From contig CAVQSI010000031.1 in the NCBI GenBank assembly GCA_963715825.1, positions 1 to 64,000 of the forward strand: a stretch of 64,000 nucleotides of DNA, read 5' to 3'. Of this stretch, positions 1 through 7,980 are shown one piece after another. The position numbers and the translations under genes are program-made. The DNA comes from Sva-07 sp963715825. Its GTDB lineage: Bacteria > Actinomycetota > Acidimicrobiia > Acidimicrobiales > Ilumatobacteraceae. Under the pieces are notes generated by a model. The model did no database searches. It had not been told where the DNA came from and saw nothing but the letters and a program-made list of their open reading frames with translations. The stretch's first letter is position 1, and the number at the start of each line of letters is the position of its first letter.

Positions 1-433
1 GAATGCTCAGACCAGGTGTGCGTGCCAGGCGCCCGTCAGCAGTGGCCAACACCACTTGCCCGGCAAGGTCCGAGTGCAGTTGCTCGGTGGCCGCGACGTA
101 CATGGCATCGTACGGCGACATGTTGTGGCGGAGCTCCCAGATCCTCACGGTCATGGGTTGAGTGAGTTCGATACGACGGAAGGGCCAACCCGCCATCTCT
201 CGGACGACCTGCTCGCAGAACTCTGCAGTGATGTCAGTCCGGTCGAGATCCTGCGCGTTCCTCAGCTGCCGCTTCAACGCTGCGAGCACCTCCAGCTGCG
301 TGAGCGTTCGCAGCACGTAGGCCAGATCGTCACCGACGAGACCCGACAACCGACTCCGGTAGGCGTGGCCGATCGAACCGTGCGCATCGAGGAGGGTGCT
401 CGCGAGCAGCGAAGCATCGACGACGACATGCAC
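1..433 (-). CDS. vapC: VapC-type PIN-domain toxin (C-terminus cut by window edge)
   Basis: PIN-domain ribonuclease, expected to cleave RNA as the toxin of a type II toxin-antitoxin pair. Reading starts at a GTG and runs off the window. The N-terminal VVVDASLL strand supplies the first acidic metal ligand. A Glu in a LTQLEVLAAL helix, the MSPYDAMYVAATEQL helix and the VLATADGRLAR strand carry the other conserved acidic positions. It lies 12 nt downstream of a small gene on the same strand, the usual antitoxin-toxin order. What is seen is the motif set; the toxin role is family knowledge. The last residues are missing here. Confidence 0.85.
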   Translation of the reverse strand, partial: MHVVVDASLLASTLLDAHGSIGHAYRSRLSGLVGDDLAYVLRTLTQLEVLAALKRQLRNAQDLDRTDITAEFCEQVVREMAGWPFRRIELTQPMTVRIWELRHNMSPYDAMYVAATEQLHSDLAGQVVLATADGRLARTPGLSI

Positions 434-445
434 GGATCGGGACGA

Positions 446-655
446 TCAGTCGTCTCGGTCCCGGTCCGCCCTGATCGTCTCGACGATCAGTCGATGGTCC
501 TCCGCCGTCAGGATCGGGCCGTCCTCACGCTCGATCCGTTCGAAGAACTCGCCGAGCGATCCAACCGGCTCATGGGACACGTAGTTGGGCGGAGCGCTGT
601 CCATGGCGCCCATCTTGCCGCACCAGAGCCCCATCCAGCCGATTCTTTCGACCAT
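446..655 (-). CDS. putative antitoxin of the VapC pair
   Basis: Small acidic protein of up to 69 residues, placed directly before the PIN toxin and therefore probably its antitoxin. It has no DNA-binding motif I recognise; the C-terminal half is rich in Glu, Asp and Arg (FFERIEREDGPILTAEDHR) and could be the toxin-wrapping segment. The start is unsure: four Met codons occur in the first 18 codons, and the one at 604 gives a 52-residue protein without the odd Trp/Cys-rich N-terminus. The assignment rests mainly on position and spacing. Confidence 0.55.
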   Translation of the reverse strand: MVERIGWMGLWCGKMGAMDSAPPNYVSHEPVGSLGEFFERIEREDGPILTAEDHRLIVETIRADRDRDD

Positions 656-784
656 TGTCGTTCACACCGGCACAGCCTTCGTCCCAATGTCGGCTGTGGC
701 CGTCTCGACGTTGCCTCCACCCCGTTGAACTCCCGCCCCCACGGCCAGCCCGACGTTCAACACTGAGCCTTCCCCGACCCGGTT

Positions 785-802
785 CCCGAGCGACAGCTCG
801 GG
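785..802. other. short perfect inverted repeat
   Basis: CCCGAGC and GCTCGGG face each other around a GACA loop. There is no following T-run, so an intrinsic terminator is not supported. It is the only structure I see in the gene-free stretch 656-844. Confidence 0.3.
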
Positions 803-845
803 CGCGTCCACGAGCACGTCGACGACCGACGGCCGACACGGGAAC

Positions 846-926
846 ACTGACACACCCGTGTGCGCACACTCGCAGGACCGACTCCCTCCTCGACACGCCG
901 TCTGATCGTCATTCGGAGGAGTCACC
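846..926 (+). promoter_or_regulatory. conserved leader upstream of 58-residue RHH gene, copy 1
   Basis: This leader matches the one at 5145-5228 over most of its length. The shared core is TGACAC, CCGTRTGCGCACACT, then ACCGACTCCCTCCT. In this copy GTGTGCGCACAC (858-869) is a perfect 12-bp palindrome, which would suit autoregulation by the dimeric RHH protein encoded next. A GGAGGA ribosome-binding site ends 6 nt before the ATG. Conservation is seen; the operator role is inference. Confidence 0.55.
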
Positions 927-1103
927 ATGCGCCGCCACCACCGACCAATCCCCTTCCCCGGGCCGATCCCGCCCGGGATGATGCGCATCAGCGCCGACAT
1001 CCCCATCGAGAAGTGGGAGGAACTCCAGCAGGCGAGTCGACGCCGAGGCGTCCACGTGGATCACCTCATCCTCGCGGCACTCGCATTCGCGGCCACGGCA
1101 TGA
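927..1103 (+). CDS. 58-residue ribbon-helix-helix-like protein, paralogue 1
   Basis: Small protein MRRHHRPIPFPG... whose core reads as a short strand (MMRISADIP), a helix (EKWEELQQASRRRGV) and a second helix (HLILAALAFAATA), the layout of CopG/Arc-type RHH DNA-binding proteins. A paralogue of exactly the same length lies at 5229-5405, and the two share leader DNA too. A strong GGAGGA site precedes the ATG. A complete RHH/MazF pair starts 81 nt downstream. It could be an orphan antitoxin-like repressor or a third component of the neighbouring module. No product name is known to me. Confidence 0.6.
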   Translation: MRRHHRPIPFPGPIPPGMMRISADIPIEKWEELQQASRRRGVHVDHLILAALAFAATA

Positions 1104-1183
1104 GCGCATCCACCCGACGTCAACCGATCGGACAGCCGCCGCGGTGCATCCCATTCTGCATGACGTCTTGTTATGCTGATCTC

Positions 1184-1432
1184 GTGCCGCAGCTAGTGAC
1201 CCGCATCGACGACGAGACCGCCGCAGCCATCGATGCGCTCGTCGACGCGGGCGACTTCGCGTCACGCTCCGACGTCGTGCGCGCAGGTGTGCTCCAGTTG
1301 ATCGACGAGCGGCGACGACAAGCGATCGGCGACCAGATCGTCGCCGGCTACCAGCGGACCCCCGAGACCGCCGAGGAACTCGCCGCCGCCGAGGCGAACG
1401 CCCGAGCGATGATCGCCGACGAACCGTGGTGA
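1184..1432 (+). CDS. RHH antitoxin (ParD/MazE-like)
   Basis: Antitoxin of a type II pair. The N-terminal VPQLVTRIDDETAAAIDALV strand-helix followed by FASRSDVVRAGVLQLIDERR is the classic RHH DNA-binding fold; the acidic C-terminus (TPETAEELAAAEANARAMI) should embrace the toxin. The GTG start is chosen because the RHH strand begins there and the upstream in-frame sequence is not protein-like. A TTATGCT hexamer-like box 8 nt upstream hints at leaderless or near-leaderless transcription. Its stop overlaps the first codons of the MazF gene, so the two are translationally coupled. Confidence 0.85.
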   Translation: MPQLVTRIDDETAAAIDALVDAGDFASRSDVVRAGVLQLIDERRRQAIGDQIVAGYQRTPETAEELAAAEANARAMIADEPW

Positions 1433-1743
1433 ACCCTCGGCCCCGTCAGGGTGACATCTGGTGGGCCGAAGCCGAGGACAAGCGTCGGCCGGTGCTGATC
1501 GTCAGTCGCGACGTCGCCGCCGCACACCTCAACCGGGTCGTCGTCGCTCCGGTCACCCGCACCGTTCGGTCGATCCCCACCGAGATCGCGCTCGGCACGG
1601 ATGAAGGTCTCGACGTCGAGTGCGCCGCCTCGTTCGACAACCTCGGCCCCCAGCCCGTCTCGATGCTCACACGACGCATCGGACGTCTGCACGATGCGCG
1701 CAGTCGGATCTGCCACGCACTCGCCGCACTCGCTGACTGCTGA
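1426..1743 (+). CDS. mazF: MazF/PemK-family endoribonuclease toxin
   Basis: Toxin of the pair begun at 1184. The N-terminal RQGDIWWAEAEDKRRPVLIVSR is the MazF signature (GDIWW, RPVLIVS); the core strand VVVAPVTRTVRSIPTEI, the Asp/Ala-rich strand AASFDNLGPQPVSMLTRRIGRL and the closing helix complete a normal 105-residue fold. Two tandem GTG codons at 1426 and 1429 are possible starts, both overlapping the antitoxin stop. MazF enzymes cleave single-stranded RNA at short specific sequences; the site cannot be read from sequence. Confidence 0.9.
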   Translation: MVNPRPRQGDIWWAEAEDKRRPVLIVSRDVAAAHLNRVVVAPVTRTVRSIPTEIALGTDEGLDVECAASFDNLGPQPVSMLTRRIGRLHDARSRICHALAALADC

Positions 1744-1961
1744 CCGATCGCGGCACCGGCTCTCCCCATCGTCACGGTCCCCACCGAGGAGCACCACGAC
1801 GACCCCGGAGACGACAGCCGTGAGACCGACGCGACGGGTCAGACGCTGGTGACCGCTCAGCAAGGATCCTGCACTGCGCCGACGCGTCCGCGGGAGCGTG
1901 ATCGGGCTCGGGCGCGTGAGTGGGCTTGTCGGTCGGCACGCAGTGCCGCGACGATGGGGCC

Positions 1962-4535
1962 GTGCCTGCAGCCAACGACGTCCGCTCGGCGATGGTTGCG
2001 CTCCTCGGGCGTGGCTCCGTTCCGCGCGACGAGCTGATCGACACAGTGTCGAACGACACGCAACTCGGGAGTCGGGCCGCGGTGAGGGGAGTCGCCGAGC
2101 GGCTCCTCCAGGTCGACATGGCCTTCGCCGAGATCGACGGTGCGGTGTGCTACACGCCCCAGCTCGTCGACGGCACGAGGTGGACGGTCCCGGTCGGCGC
2201 CGACGACGTCGACCGCGGGTTCGTACGGATGCATCCGGCCTGGTCGCCGCTCGGGTGGTGGCTGGTGACCAACGGCGCCGACCTCGTCGACGCGACCGGC
2301 CACACGATCGGGCGGATCGACACCGACGGAATGTGGCTCGGCGAGGACGAACCCGACGTCGACGTCGTGGTCGGCCCGCCCGGCTGGCTCGACACCGCCG
2401 TCGACGGTTGGATGACGGTGAGCGTGCAGACCGAGCGACTGCAGGTCATCGGATGCCCGACCCCTCCGACGGCAACGGCGCGCCAGATCGCCGCCGTGCA
2501 GGCCGGCTTCGAACGGTCGGTCGAGGTCAGCGACGCCCAACTCTTCGACGGAGCCCACGCCGAGCTCGCCACCTCCACGGCCGATCAGGTGCTGTTGGCG
2601 GCGCTGCTGTCCGACCGCGACGCGTTCGTCGACGCACCGGTGCCGTACCTCCCCGACCTGCTGGACGCCGCAGGCCTCGAGCAGCGGCACCACACGGTGG
2701 CCCCCGCCGGCTTCGACTGGTCGGCGCTCGACGAACGACGCGTCCGCAACCGTCTGCGGTTCATGCACGGCCTCGACGAACGCGGGGTCGACGCACTGCA
2801 GCTCCTCACCGGCGCGTTCGGGAGCTTCTCGGATGACGGTGACACCGCCCTCGGAGCGACCGACGACGAACGCGACGGCGCCGCGATCCTGTTGGCGGCG
2901 CTGGCCGAGTTGGACGGCGTCGCCGAGGCGTTCCTGGCCGAGACGGCGGCGGACGGGGGCGACACCGGTCGCGTCGAAGCGTTCGTCACCGCGCTCGCGT
3001 CGCACATCGACGCCGACTGGCCCGACGGGTTGGGCTGGATCATGTCGCAATGCCTGCTGGACCGGTCCGACGTGCGGGGATCGGTCGAGCTCGTCGAGCG
3101 ACTCGCCGACCAAGGCAGCACCTTCGCTCCCCTGCTGGTGGATGCGGCGGCGATCGCCTCCGACCGCGGAGACGCACGGGCCGCGATGCGCCTCCTCGCC
3201 CGCGCCGGCATCGACGAGTCTCGGTTGTACGAGGATGACCACGACGACGATCCGTTCACCCACGACCACGAGCACGACGAACACGGCGCGAACCTGTTGG
3301 CGGAGGTCATCGCCTACGCGCGGCCGCCGAAGGCGCAGGTCGGGCGCAACGACCGATGCCCGTGCGGCTCCGGCCGCAAGTACAAGGCGTGCCACCTCGG
3401 CAAGGAACAGCACAGCCTGGCGGATCGATCGGCGTGGCTCCACGACAAGGCCCTGCGCTACGTCCGCACGTCCTGTCCCGAGATCCTGACGGAGCTCGCC
3501 GACGAGCTCGCCGAGGGCGCCTACGAGATCAGGCGCGAGCTGGTCGAATCACCGTTCGTGCACGACCTGGCGCTCCACGAGCACGGCATGTTCGAAGAGT
3601 TCCTCACGGCGCGGGGATGGCTGCTCCCCGACGACGAAGTGCTGCTCGCGCAGACCTGGCTGCTCACCGACCGTGCCGTGTTCGAGATCCTGCGGGACCG
3701 CGCCGACGAACTGCACCTCCGCGACGTCGGCAGCGGCGAGACGATCACCGTCACGAACGTCCATGCGTCCGACGCGACCCGGCCAGGGATGTACCTGATC
3801 GGTCGGCCGGTGCCGGTCGGCGACACCTACCGGGCCTTCTCCGGGTTCTTCCCGGTGGCGCCCCACCTCGTCAACCCGCTCATCGACGCGATCGACCGCG
3901 ACGACGTCGACGAGATGATGGCGCTGCTCGCCTCCACGTTCCGTCCCCCGACCCTGCGCAACACCTCCGGCGAGGACTTGGCGTTCCACACGATCCGATG
4001 GAGCGTCGACGACCCCGGGCTCCTGTCGGAGCAGTTGGCGTCCGCCGGCTTCGCCGCCGACGGCGACGACCGGTGGACGCTCGTGCAGGACACCGCCGGC
4101 ATGCGCCGGGCGATCGTCGCCACGCTGCGCCTCGACGGCACGACGCTCGTGTCGGAGACGAACTCCGACGAACGCGCTGCCGCCGTGATGGCGCTCGTCG
4201 CCGACCAGGTCGGGTCCGTCCACCTGCTCGACGACGTGCGACGGGAGTTCGACGAACTCGACCTCCCCGAGGGCGACCACGAACCCGGTGACTTCGATTC
4301 GGACGCCCCCGAGGTTCGGGCCATGCTCGACGAGATGATCCGGGCGAAGGAGATCGAGTGGCTCGACGAACAGATCCCGGCACTCTCCGGACGCACGCCC
4401 CGCGAGGCCGTCAGCGACCCCGTGGGACGCGAGGACGTGCGCCGGCTGCTGGCGACCTTCCCCGAGCCGCCGCCCGGCGACGTCGGCGGCTTTCGCGCGT
4501 CGCGTCTGCGCGCCCATCTCGGCCTCGACGACTGA
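1962..4535 (+). CDS. large SEC-C motif protein
   Basis: Protein of about 857 residues of unknown function. Just after the middle is a textbook SEC-C zinc-binding motif, RNDRCPCGSGRKYKACH, first described at the C-terminus of SecA. Immediately before it lies a short stretch rich in His and Asp (DDHDDDPFTHDHEHDEHG) that may bind metal as well. The N-terminus begins with a helix pair that resembles a small winged helix (VRSAMVALLGRGSVPRDELIDTV). The GTG start is preferred because that helix begins just after it; ATG 1992 and GTG 1920 are alternatives. No catalytic motif was recognised. Confidence 0.7.
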   Translation: MPAANDVRSAMVALLGRGSVPRDELIDTVSNDTQLGSRAAVRGVAERLLQVDMAFAEIDGAVCYTPQLVDGTRWTVPVGADDVDRGFVRMHPAWSPLGWWLVTNGADLVDATGHTIGRIDTDGMWLGEDEPDVDVVVGPPGWLDTAVDGWMTVSVQTERLQVIGCPTPPTATARQIAAVQAGFERSVEVSDAQLFDGAHAELATSTADQVLLAALLSDRDAFVDAPVPYLPDLLDAAGLEQRHHTVAPAGFDWSALDERRVRNRLRFMHGLDERGVDALQLLTGAFGSFSDDGDTALGATDDERDGAAILLAALAELDGVAEAFLAETAADGGDTGRVEAFVTALASHIDADWPDGLGWIMSQCLLDRSDVRGSVELVERLADQGSTFAPLLVDAAAIASDRGDARAAMRLLARAGIDESRLYEDDHDDDPFTHDHEHDEHGANLLAEVIAYARPPKAQVGRNDRCPCGSGRKYKACHLGKEQHSLADRSAWLHDKALRYVRTSCPEILTELADELAEGAYEIRRELVESPFVHDLALHEHGMFEEFLTARGWLLPDDEVLLAQTWLLTDRAVFEILRDRADELHLRDVGSGETITVTNVHASDATRPGMYLIGRPVPVGDTYRAFSGFFPVAPHLVNPLIDAIDRDDVDEMMALLASTFRPPTLRNTSGEDLAFHTIRWSVDDPGLLSEQLASAGFAADGDDRWTLVQDTAGMRRAIVATLRLDGTTLVSETNSDERAAAVMALVADQVGSVHLLDDVRREFDELDLPEGDHEPGDFDSDAPEVRAMLDEMIRAKEIEWLDEQIPALSGRTPREAVSDPVGREDVRRLLATFPEPPPGDVGGFRASRLRAHLGLDD

Positions 4536-4559
4536 ACCATCACCGTCGACAACTCGGCC

Positions 4560-5086
4560 GGCGGGCACCACGACGCCCGGGCTCGACGTCCACGGGCTGG
4601 ACTCGTCGGTCGACATGCTGGCCAAGCTGCGACGCACCGCGACCGAACGGGGCATCGACGTCACCGTCCACCGCTCCACCATCGAACAGATGGACCTCGG
4701 CACGACCTTCCGATCGATCTTCCTGGCCGGGCCAACCTTCAACCTGATCGTCGACGACGCGACGGCCGGCGCCGCCCTCGCCCGCATCCGCGACCACCTC
4801 GACCCGACCGGAGCGGCACTGATCCCGCTGTTCATCCCAGAACCGGTCGACCGACCGTGACGAAGCGGCCCGACTCCAGACGACCGTGCTGCGCTACGAG
4901 ATCGTCGACGGCGACGACCATCAGGTCATCGAGCGCCCCTGGATCCTCCACTGGCACACCCCAGCTGGCTTCCGTGAACTGGCCGCCGGCGCCGGATTGG
5001 ATGTCCGCTCGGTCGTCGGGTCCGATGGCTCACCCGCAGCCGACGACGCCACGGAGTTCGCCTTCGTGCTCCAACGGCCGGCGTGA
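4560..5086 (+). pseudogene. broken class I SAM-dependent methyltransferase
   Basis: Two frames together spell one methyltransferase. The first (to 4860) has GLDVHGLDSSVDMLAKLRR (acidic-loop region of the SAM site), then FRSIFLAGPTFNLIVDD and RIRDHLDPTGAALIPLF. The second (from about 4875 to 5086) supplies the C-terminal part, RLQTTVLRYEIVDGD, HWHTPAGFRELAAGAGLDV. The junction near 4857-4875 needs a frame change. The glycine-rich motif I and everything before it are absent, with only AGTTTPG remaining. A frameshift alone could be a sequencing indel; the missing N-terminus cannot. Confidence 0.7.
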
Positions 5087-5144
5087 TCGCAGCGTCGGTC
5101 GCCGCTTCATCGACCCAGAGCCGTGCTCCCGGGGATCCGCCAAC

Positions 5145-5228
5145 TCTGTGACACCGGTATGCGCACACTGATCGCACCGACTCCCTCCTTCGCACGTTCG
5201 ATCACCATTCGATCACCGAGGAGCACAC
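5145..5228 (+). promoter_or_regulatory. conserved leader upstream of 58-residue RHH gene, copy 2
   Basis: Homologous to 846-926: TGACACCGGTATGCGCACACT followed by ACCGACTCCCTCCTTCG. The palindrome is weaker here (GGTATGCGCACAC). GAGGAG lies 6 nt before the ATG as the ribosome-binding site. The CAACTCTGTGACA just upstream (5141-5153) also occurs in front of both HNH repeat copies. Confidence 0.5.
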
Positions 5229-5405
5229 ATGCATGCGAACCACCAGCCGAGACCGCTCTGCGGCCCGGTTCCTGACGGATTCATGCGAGTCAGCGCCGAC
5301 AGCCCGCTGGAGATGTTCGAAGAACTCCAGCGTGCACGTCGACGCCACGGAATGCACGTCGAGCTGATGCTCGCGGCGCTCTGCTTCGCCGCAACGCAGC
5401 CATGA
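5229..5405 (+). CDS. 58-residue ribbon-helix-helix-like protein, paralogue 2
   Basis: Paralogue of the gene at 927: same length, same strand-helix-helix plan, with FMRVSADSPLEMFEELQRAR and RRHGMHVELMLAALCFAAT aligning to MMRISADIPIEKWEELQQAS and RRRGVHVDHLILAALAFAAT. It sits 56 nt before a FitA/VapC-like pair. Retention of length, core residues and leader in both copies argues that the proteins are made. DNA binding is inferred from the fold only. Confidence 0.6.
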   Translation: MHANHQPRPLCGPVPDGFMRVSADSPLEMFEELQRARRRHGMHVELMLAALCFAATQP

Positions 5406-5461
5406 GCGGCCGCCGTCGCCGTTCACTTGCGAACGACCGGGAACAGCTGCAAAATGCATGC

Positions 5462-5704
5462 ATGCCGGCGATCACGATCCGAGACGTCCCGAACGAGACG
5501 CGGGACCAGCTGGCGGAACGAGCGGCGGAATCGGGTCGGTCCCTCCAGCAGTACCTCCGGGCCGAATTGATCCGACTGGCCGAACGCCCCGACAACCTCG
5601 CCATCGTCACTCGAGCCCAGGCCCGTGTTCGCCAGACCGGTGACGGGTTGACCGGCGAACAGATTCTGGAACTGCTCGACGCCGACCGCGCCGAGCGCGA
5701 GTGA
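5462..5704 (+). CDS. FitA/VapB-like Arc-type antitoxin
   Basis: Antitoxin of 80 residues. MPAITIRDVPNETRDQLAER followed by GRSLQQYLRAELIRLAE is the FitA-type RHH signature (ITIRDVP... S.QQYLRAEL). The C-terminal tail GLTGEQILELLDADRAERE is acidic. The in-frame ATG at 5402 lies further upstream, but the conserved strand starts right after the ATG chosen. Its stop overlaps the GTG of the PIN toxin (GTGA), so the two form a coupled operon that is probably autoregulated. Confidence 0.88.
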   Translation: MPAITIRDVPNETRDQLAERAAESGRSLQQYLRAELIRLAERPDNLAIVTRAQARVRQTGDGLTGEQILELLDADRAERE

Positions 5705-6108
5705 CCGGCACCCTCGTCGTCGACGCCTCGTTCGTCATGGTGCTGCTGACGAGCAGCAGCGACCCCATGACGACGTGGGCGAACGACGTGATCCATGAAG
5801 CCGACCTCGTCGCGCCACACCTCATGCCGGTCGAGGTGACCAGCGCCCTGCGGAACGCCGAACGTCGAGAGCTCGTCACGCCCGAGCAGGCTGCGCTCAC
5901 CCACGAGGATCTGGTCGACCTCGACGTCGAGCTCCACCCGTTCGAACCCTTCGCATCACGAGTCTGGGCGCTTCGCCAAGCTGTGTCCCCGTACGACGCG
6001 TGGTACGTCGCCCTCGCCGAGCGCCTCGATGCTCCGCTCGTCACCCTCGATCGACGGCTCGCCCGCATCGCCGACGCTCGATGCGAGTTCGCCCTCCCTC
6101 CTCCATGA
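5701..6108 (+). CDS. vapC: VapC/FitB-type PIN-domain toxin
   Basis: Complete PIN ribonuclease of 135 residues. Acidic metal ligands are visible in LVVDASFVMVLL, in the MPVEVTSALR helix (Glu), in VSPYDAWYVALAERL and in LVTLDRRLAR. Start is a GTG overlapping the antitoxin stop. With its FitA-like partner it makes an intact type II pair. Confidence 0.9.
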   Translation: MTGTLVVDASFVMVLLTSSSDPMTTWANDVIHEADLVAPHLMPVEVTSALRNAERRELVTPEQAALTHEDLVDLDVELHPFEPFASRVWALRQAVSPYDAWYVALAERLDAPLVTLDRRLARIADARCEFALPPP

Positions 6109-6210
6109 CGGGCCCGCAGTTCGAGAGATGCATGACGCCTCTCCACCCCGACACCGTCCGTCCCAAATTCCAGCACCGAATGGTGGACTCTGATGCTAGC
6201 TTCAGATGCC

Positions 6211-6417
6211 ATGACGACTCGGACGACGTTCACGATGGACGAGTCCCTGGCGGAGCAGGCGCGACGGCTCGGCGTCAACGTGTCGGCCGCGGCGCGTGAC
6301 GGAGTCGCCGCAGCCGTCCGAGCCGCCCAACTCGAGCAGGACCGAGCCGCCTACCTCGCCAAGCCCGAGCGGGTCGACGACTTCTGGACCGCCGCCGAAG
6401 TCTGGAACGACGAGTGA
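6211..6417 (+). CDS. CcdA-type antitoxin
   Basis: Antitoxin of 68 residues. MTTRTTFTMDESLAEQARRLGVNVSAAARDGVAAAVR is the CcdA-like DNA-binding N-terminus; the C-terminal RAAYLAKPERVDDFWTAAEVW is the toxin-binding tail with conserved Trp residues. ATG 6211 is preferred to the upstream ATG 6193 because the RHH strand starts there. The stop overlaps the GTG of mazF. A CcdA-like antitoxin paired with a MazF toxin, not CcdB, is common in actinobacteria. Confidence 0.85.
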   Translation: MTTRTTFTMDESLAEQARRLGVNVSAAARDGVAAAVRAAQLEQDRAAYLAKPERVDDFWTAAEVWNDE

Positions 6418-6722
6418 ACCGCGGTGAGATCTGGCTCGCCCAGGTCGGGCGCAAGCACCGACCCGTGGTCGTGCTGACTCGCACCGAGGTGCTCGACGTC
6501 CGCTCGCTGGTGACCGTCGCAGAGATCTCCACATCAGCTCGAGGCCTGGCCGCCGAGGTCGAGATCGATCACGTCGCCGTCGGGCTCGACCGGGAGAGCG
6601 TCGTGAACACCGACGGGCTCCACACGATCGCCCAGACGACGCTGACGACCCGGGTCGGCCGACTCGACGAGGCCACGATGTCGCGCATCTGCACGGCGGT
6701 CACCTACGCGCTCGGCTGCTGA
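6414..6722 (+). CDS. mazF: MazF/PemK-family endoribonuclease toxin
   Basis: Toxin of 102 residues: NRGEIWLAQVGRKHRPVVVLTR is the family opening, followed by VAEISTSARGLAAEVEI, the core strand VVNTDGLHTIAQTTLTTRVGRLD and a closing helix. GTG start overlapping the antitoxin stop (GTGA). Complete and apparently functional; cleavage specificity unknown. Confidence 0.9.
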   Translation: MNRGEIWLAQVGRKHRPVVVLTRTEVLDVRSLVTVAEISTSARGLAAEVEIDHVAVGLDRESVVNTDGLHTIAQTTLTTRVGRLDEATMSRICTAVTYALGC

Positions 6723-6798
6723 CACCGCGCACGAGGCGTTTCAGAACGGAATACGTCCCGGATTCCGGGACTCATTCCGCACAGAAGTGCCGCCGTGC

Positions 6799-7653
6799 TC
6801 ACGCTGGACGGCGGAGCTCCCAGATCCACACGCTCGGCAGGCCCGCGGCCGCCGCTCGCGCCGCCTCGGGGTGGAACGCCGCCGACGGATCACTGGCGAT
6901 CTGTTCGTCGGTGAACGGCGCCTCCACGCAGTCGACGACGTCGAGGCCGGCGGCCGCGAACGCCCGCAGCCACGTCGACGCATGGTGGCGATGGTTGCGG
7001 ACGAACGACAGCGTCCGCCCCGGGCCCACGCCGCCGTAGAACGCCTGGCCGCCCAGCACGCCACCCATCGGATGGGGATCCGACACGACGAGCACGCCCC
7101 CGGCGGCCAGCACCCGGGCGAGCTCCACCACGGCGACGGTCGGATCCGGCAGGTGACACAGCGCCAGCGACACGACGGCGAGGTCGAACGACCCGTCGTC
7201 GAACGGCAGGTCCTCGACGTCGCCGACCTCGAACTCGGCGTTCGGGACCTTGCGGCGCGCCAGGTCGAGCATCTCGGGCGACTGGTCGATGCCGGTCGTG
7301 ACGCAGCCGCACGCGTCGAGCAGCTGGGCGTGACGTCCGGTGCCGCAGGCGGCGTCGAGCGCGCGGAGACCGGAGCCGGCGAGCCGCTCGAGCAGGGGGA
7401 CGACGACGCTCTCCTCCAGCACGATCATCGGGTTGGGGCCGTCGTACGTCGCCGCCCACTCGGCGTAGCCGTCGCCGACCGACCGCTCGACCGGCGTCAC
7501 CTCGAACGAGTGCGTCGACTCGTCGGCCTTGGCGAGGATGTCGGCCAGCTCGGCCATCCGCGTCGCGTTCGTGTCGCCGTCCGCGTACCAGTGGCGCATC
7601 AGGCCCAGCCCGACCACGCCGGCCAGGTAGTGGTCGAATCGCACGGGCTCCAT
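6799..7653 (-). CDS. class I SAM-dependent methyltransferase
   Basis: Methyltransferase of about 284 residues with a Methyltransf_11-type core. Motif I is ALDAACGTGRHAQLL; the acidic-loop region is TTGIDQSPEMLDLARRK; then FEVGDVEDLPFDDGSFDLAV and the post-motif LARVLAAGGVLVVSDPHP. An N-terminal extension (MEPVRFDHYLAGVVGLGLMRHWY) may help substrate binding. ATG 7653 is preferred over an in-frame upstream start. Substrate unknown. It faces the small antitoxin-like gene at 7747 across a 93-bp divergent gap. Confidence 0.8.
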   Translation of the reverse strand: MEPVRFDHYLAGVVGLGLMRHWYADGDTNATRMAELADILAKADESTHSFEVTPVERSVGDGYAEWAATYDGPNPMIVLEESVVVPLLERLAGSGLRALDAACGTGRHAQLLDACGCVTTGIDQSPEMLDLARRKVPNAEFEVGDVEDLPFDDGSFDLAVVSLALCHLPDPTVAVVELARVLAAGGVLVVSDPHPMGGVLGGQAFYGGVGPGRTLSFVRNHRHHASTWLRAFAAAGLDVVDCVEAPFTDEQIASDPSAAFHPEAARAAAAGLPSVWIWELRRPA

Positions 7654-7746
7654 CCACGAACCGTACGCCGCCACCGCGGAGGCCGACCGGTGGGTTTCGT
7701 CCGGCCGACAGTTTCACGCCACCCGACCGATCGGCATACTCCCGGT

Positions 7747-7980
7747 ATGGCGTCGACGACGATCAGGTTGAGCGTCGAGACCCGCGAACGCCTGCGAGCC
7801 CTCGGTGGCGACACCTACGAAGACACCGTCGTCGAAGCCCTCGACGCGCTGGAGGCGAACCGGTTCTGGGCCGCCGCCGACGCCGCGGCCGCCTGGCAGG
7901 CGAGCCTGTCCGACGACGAACGCCGGCGTCGGCACGAGGCGATCGCCGAGATCGACCGGGCGTTCGACGGCATCGAGTGA
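7747..7980 (+). CDS. antitoxin-like protein of a decayed MazF module
   Basis: Protein of 77 residues. MASTTIRLSVETRERLRALG is a RHH-like N-terminus; the C-terminal half (LSDDERRRRHEAIAEIDRAFDGIE) is acidic and helical as in VapB/MazE-like antitoxins. Its stop overlaps a GTG (GTGA), just as in the intact modules here, but the downstream toxin frame is only a stub. It may survive as a solitary antitoxin or repressor. Confidence 0.7.
   Translation: MASTTIRLSVETRERLRALGGDTYEDTVVEALDALEANRFWAAADAAAAWQASLSDDERRRRHEAIAEIDRAFDGIE

Noticed and set aside
56..766. Long rightward frame across the VapC locus
   Set aside because: Its mirror strand spells a clear PIN toxin and antitoxin; the rightward translation has no recognisable motif.
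1857..3443. 528-residue leftward frame opposite the SEC-C protein
   Set aside because: High-GC shadow frame rich in Arg, Val and Gly; the rightward frame has the SEC-C motif and normal composition.
5146..5228. Riboswitch before the second 58-residue gene
   Set aside because: The conserved leader is short and has no aptamer-like paired structure; an operator is simpler.
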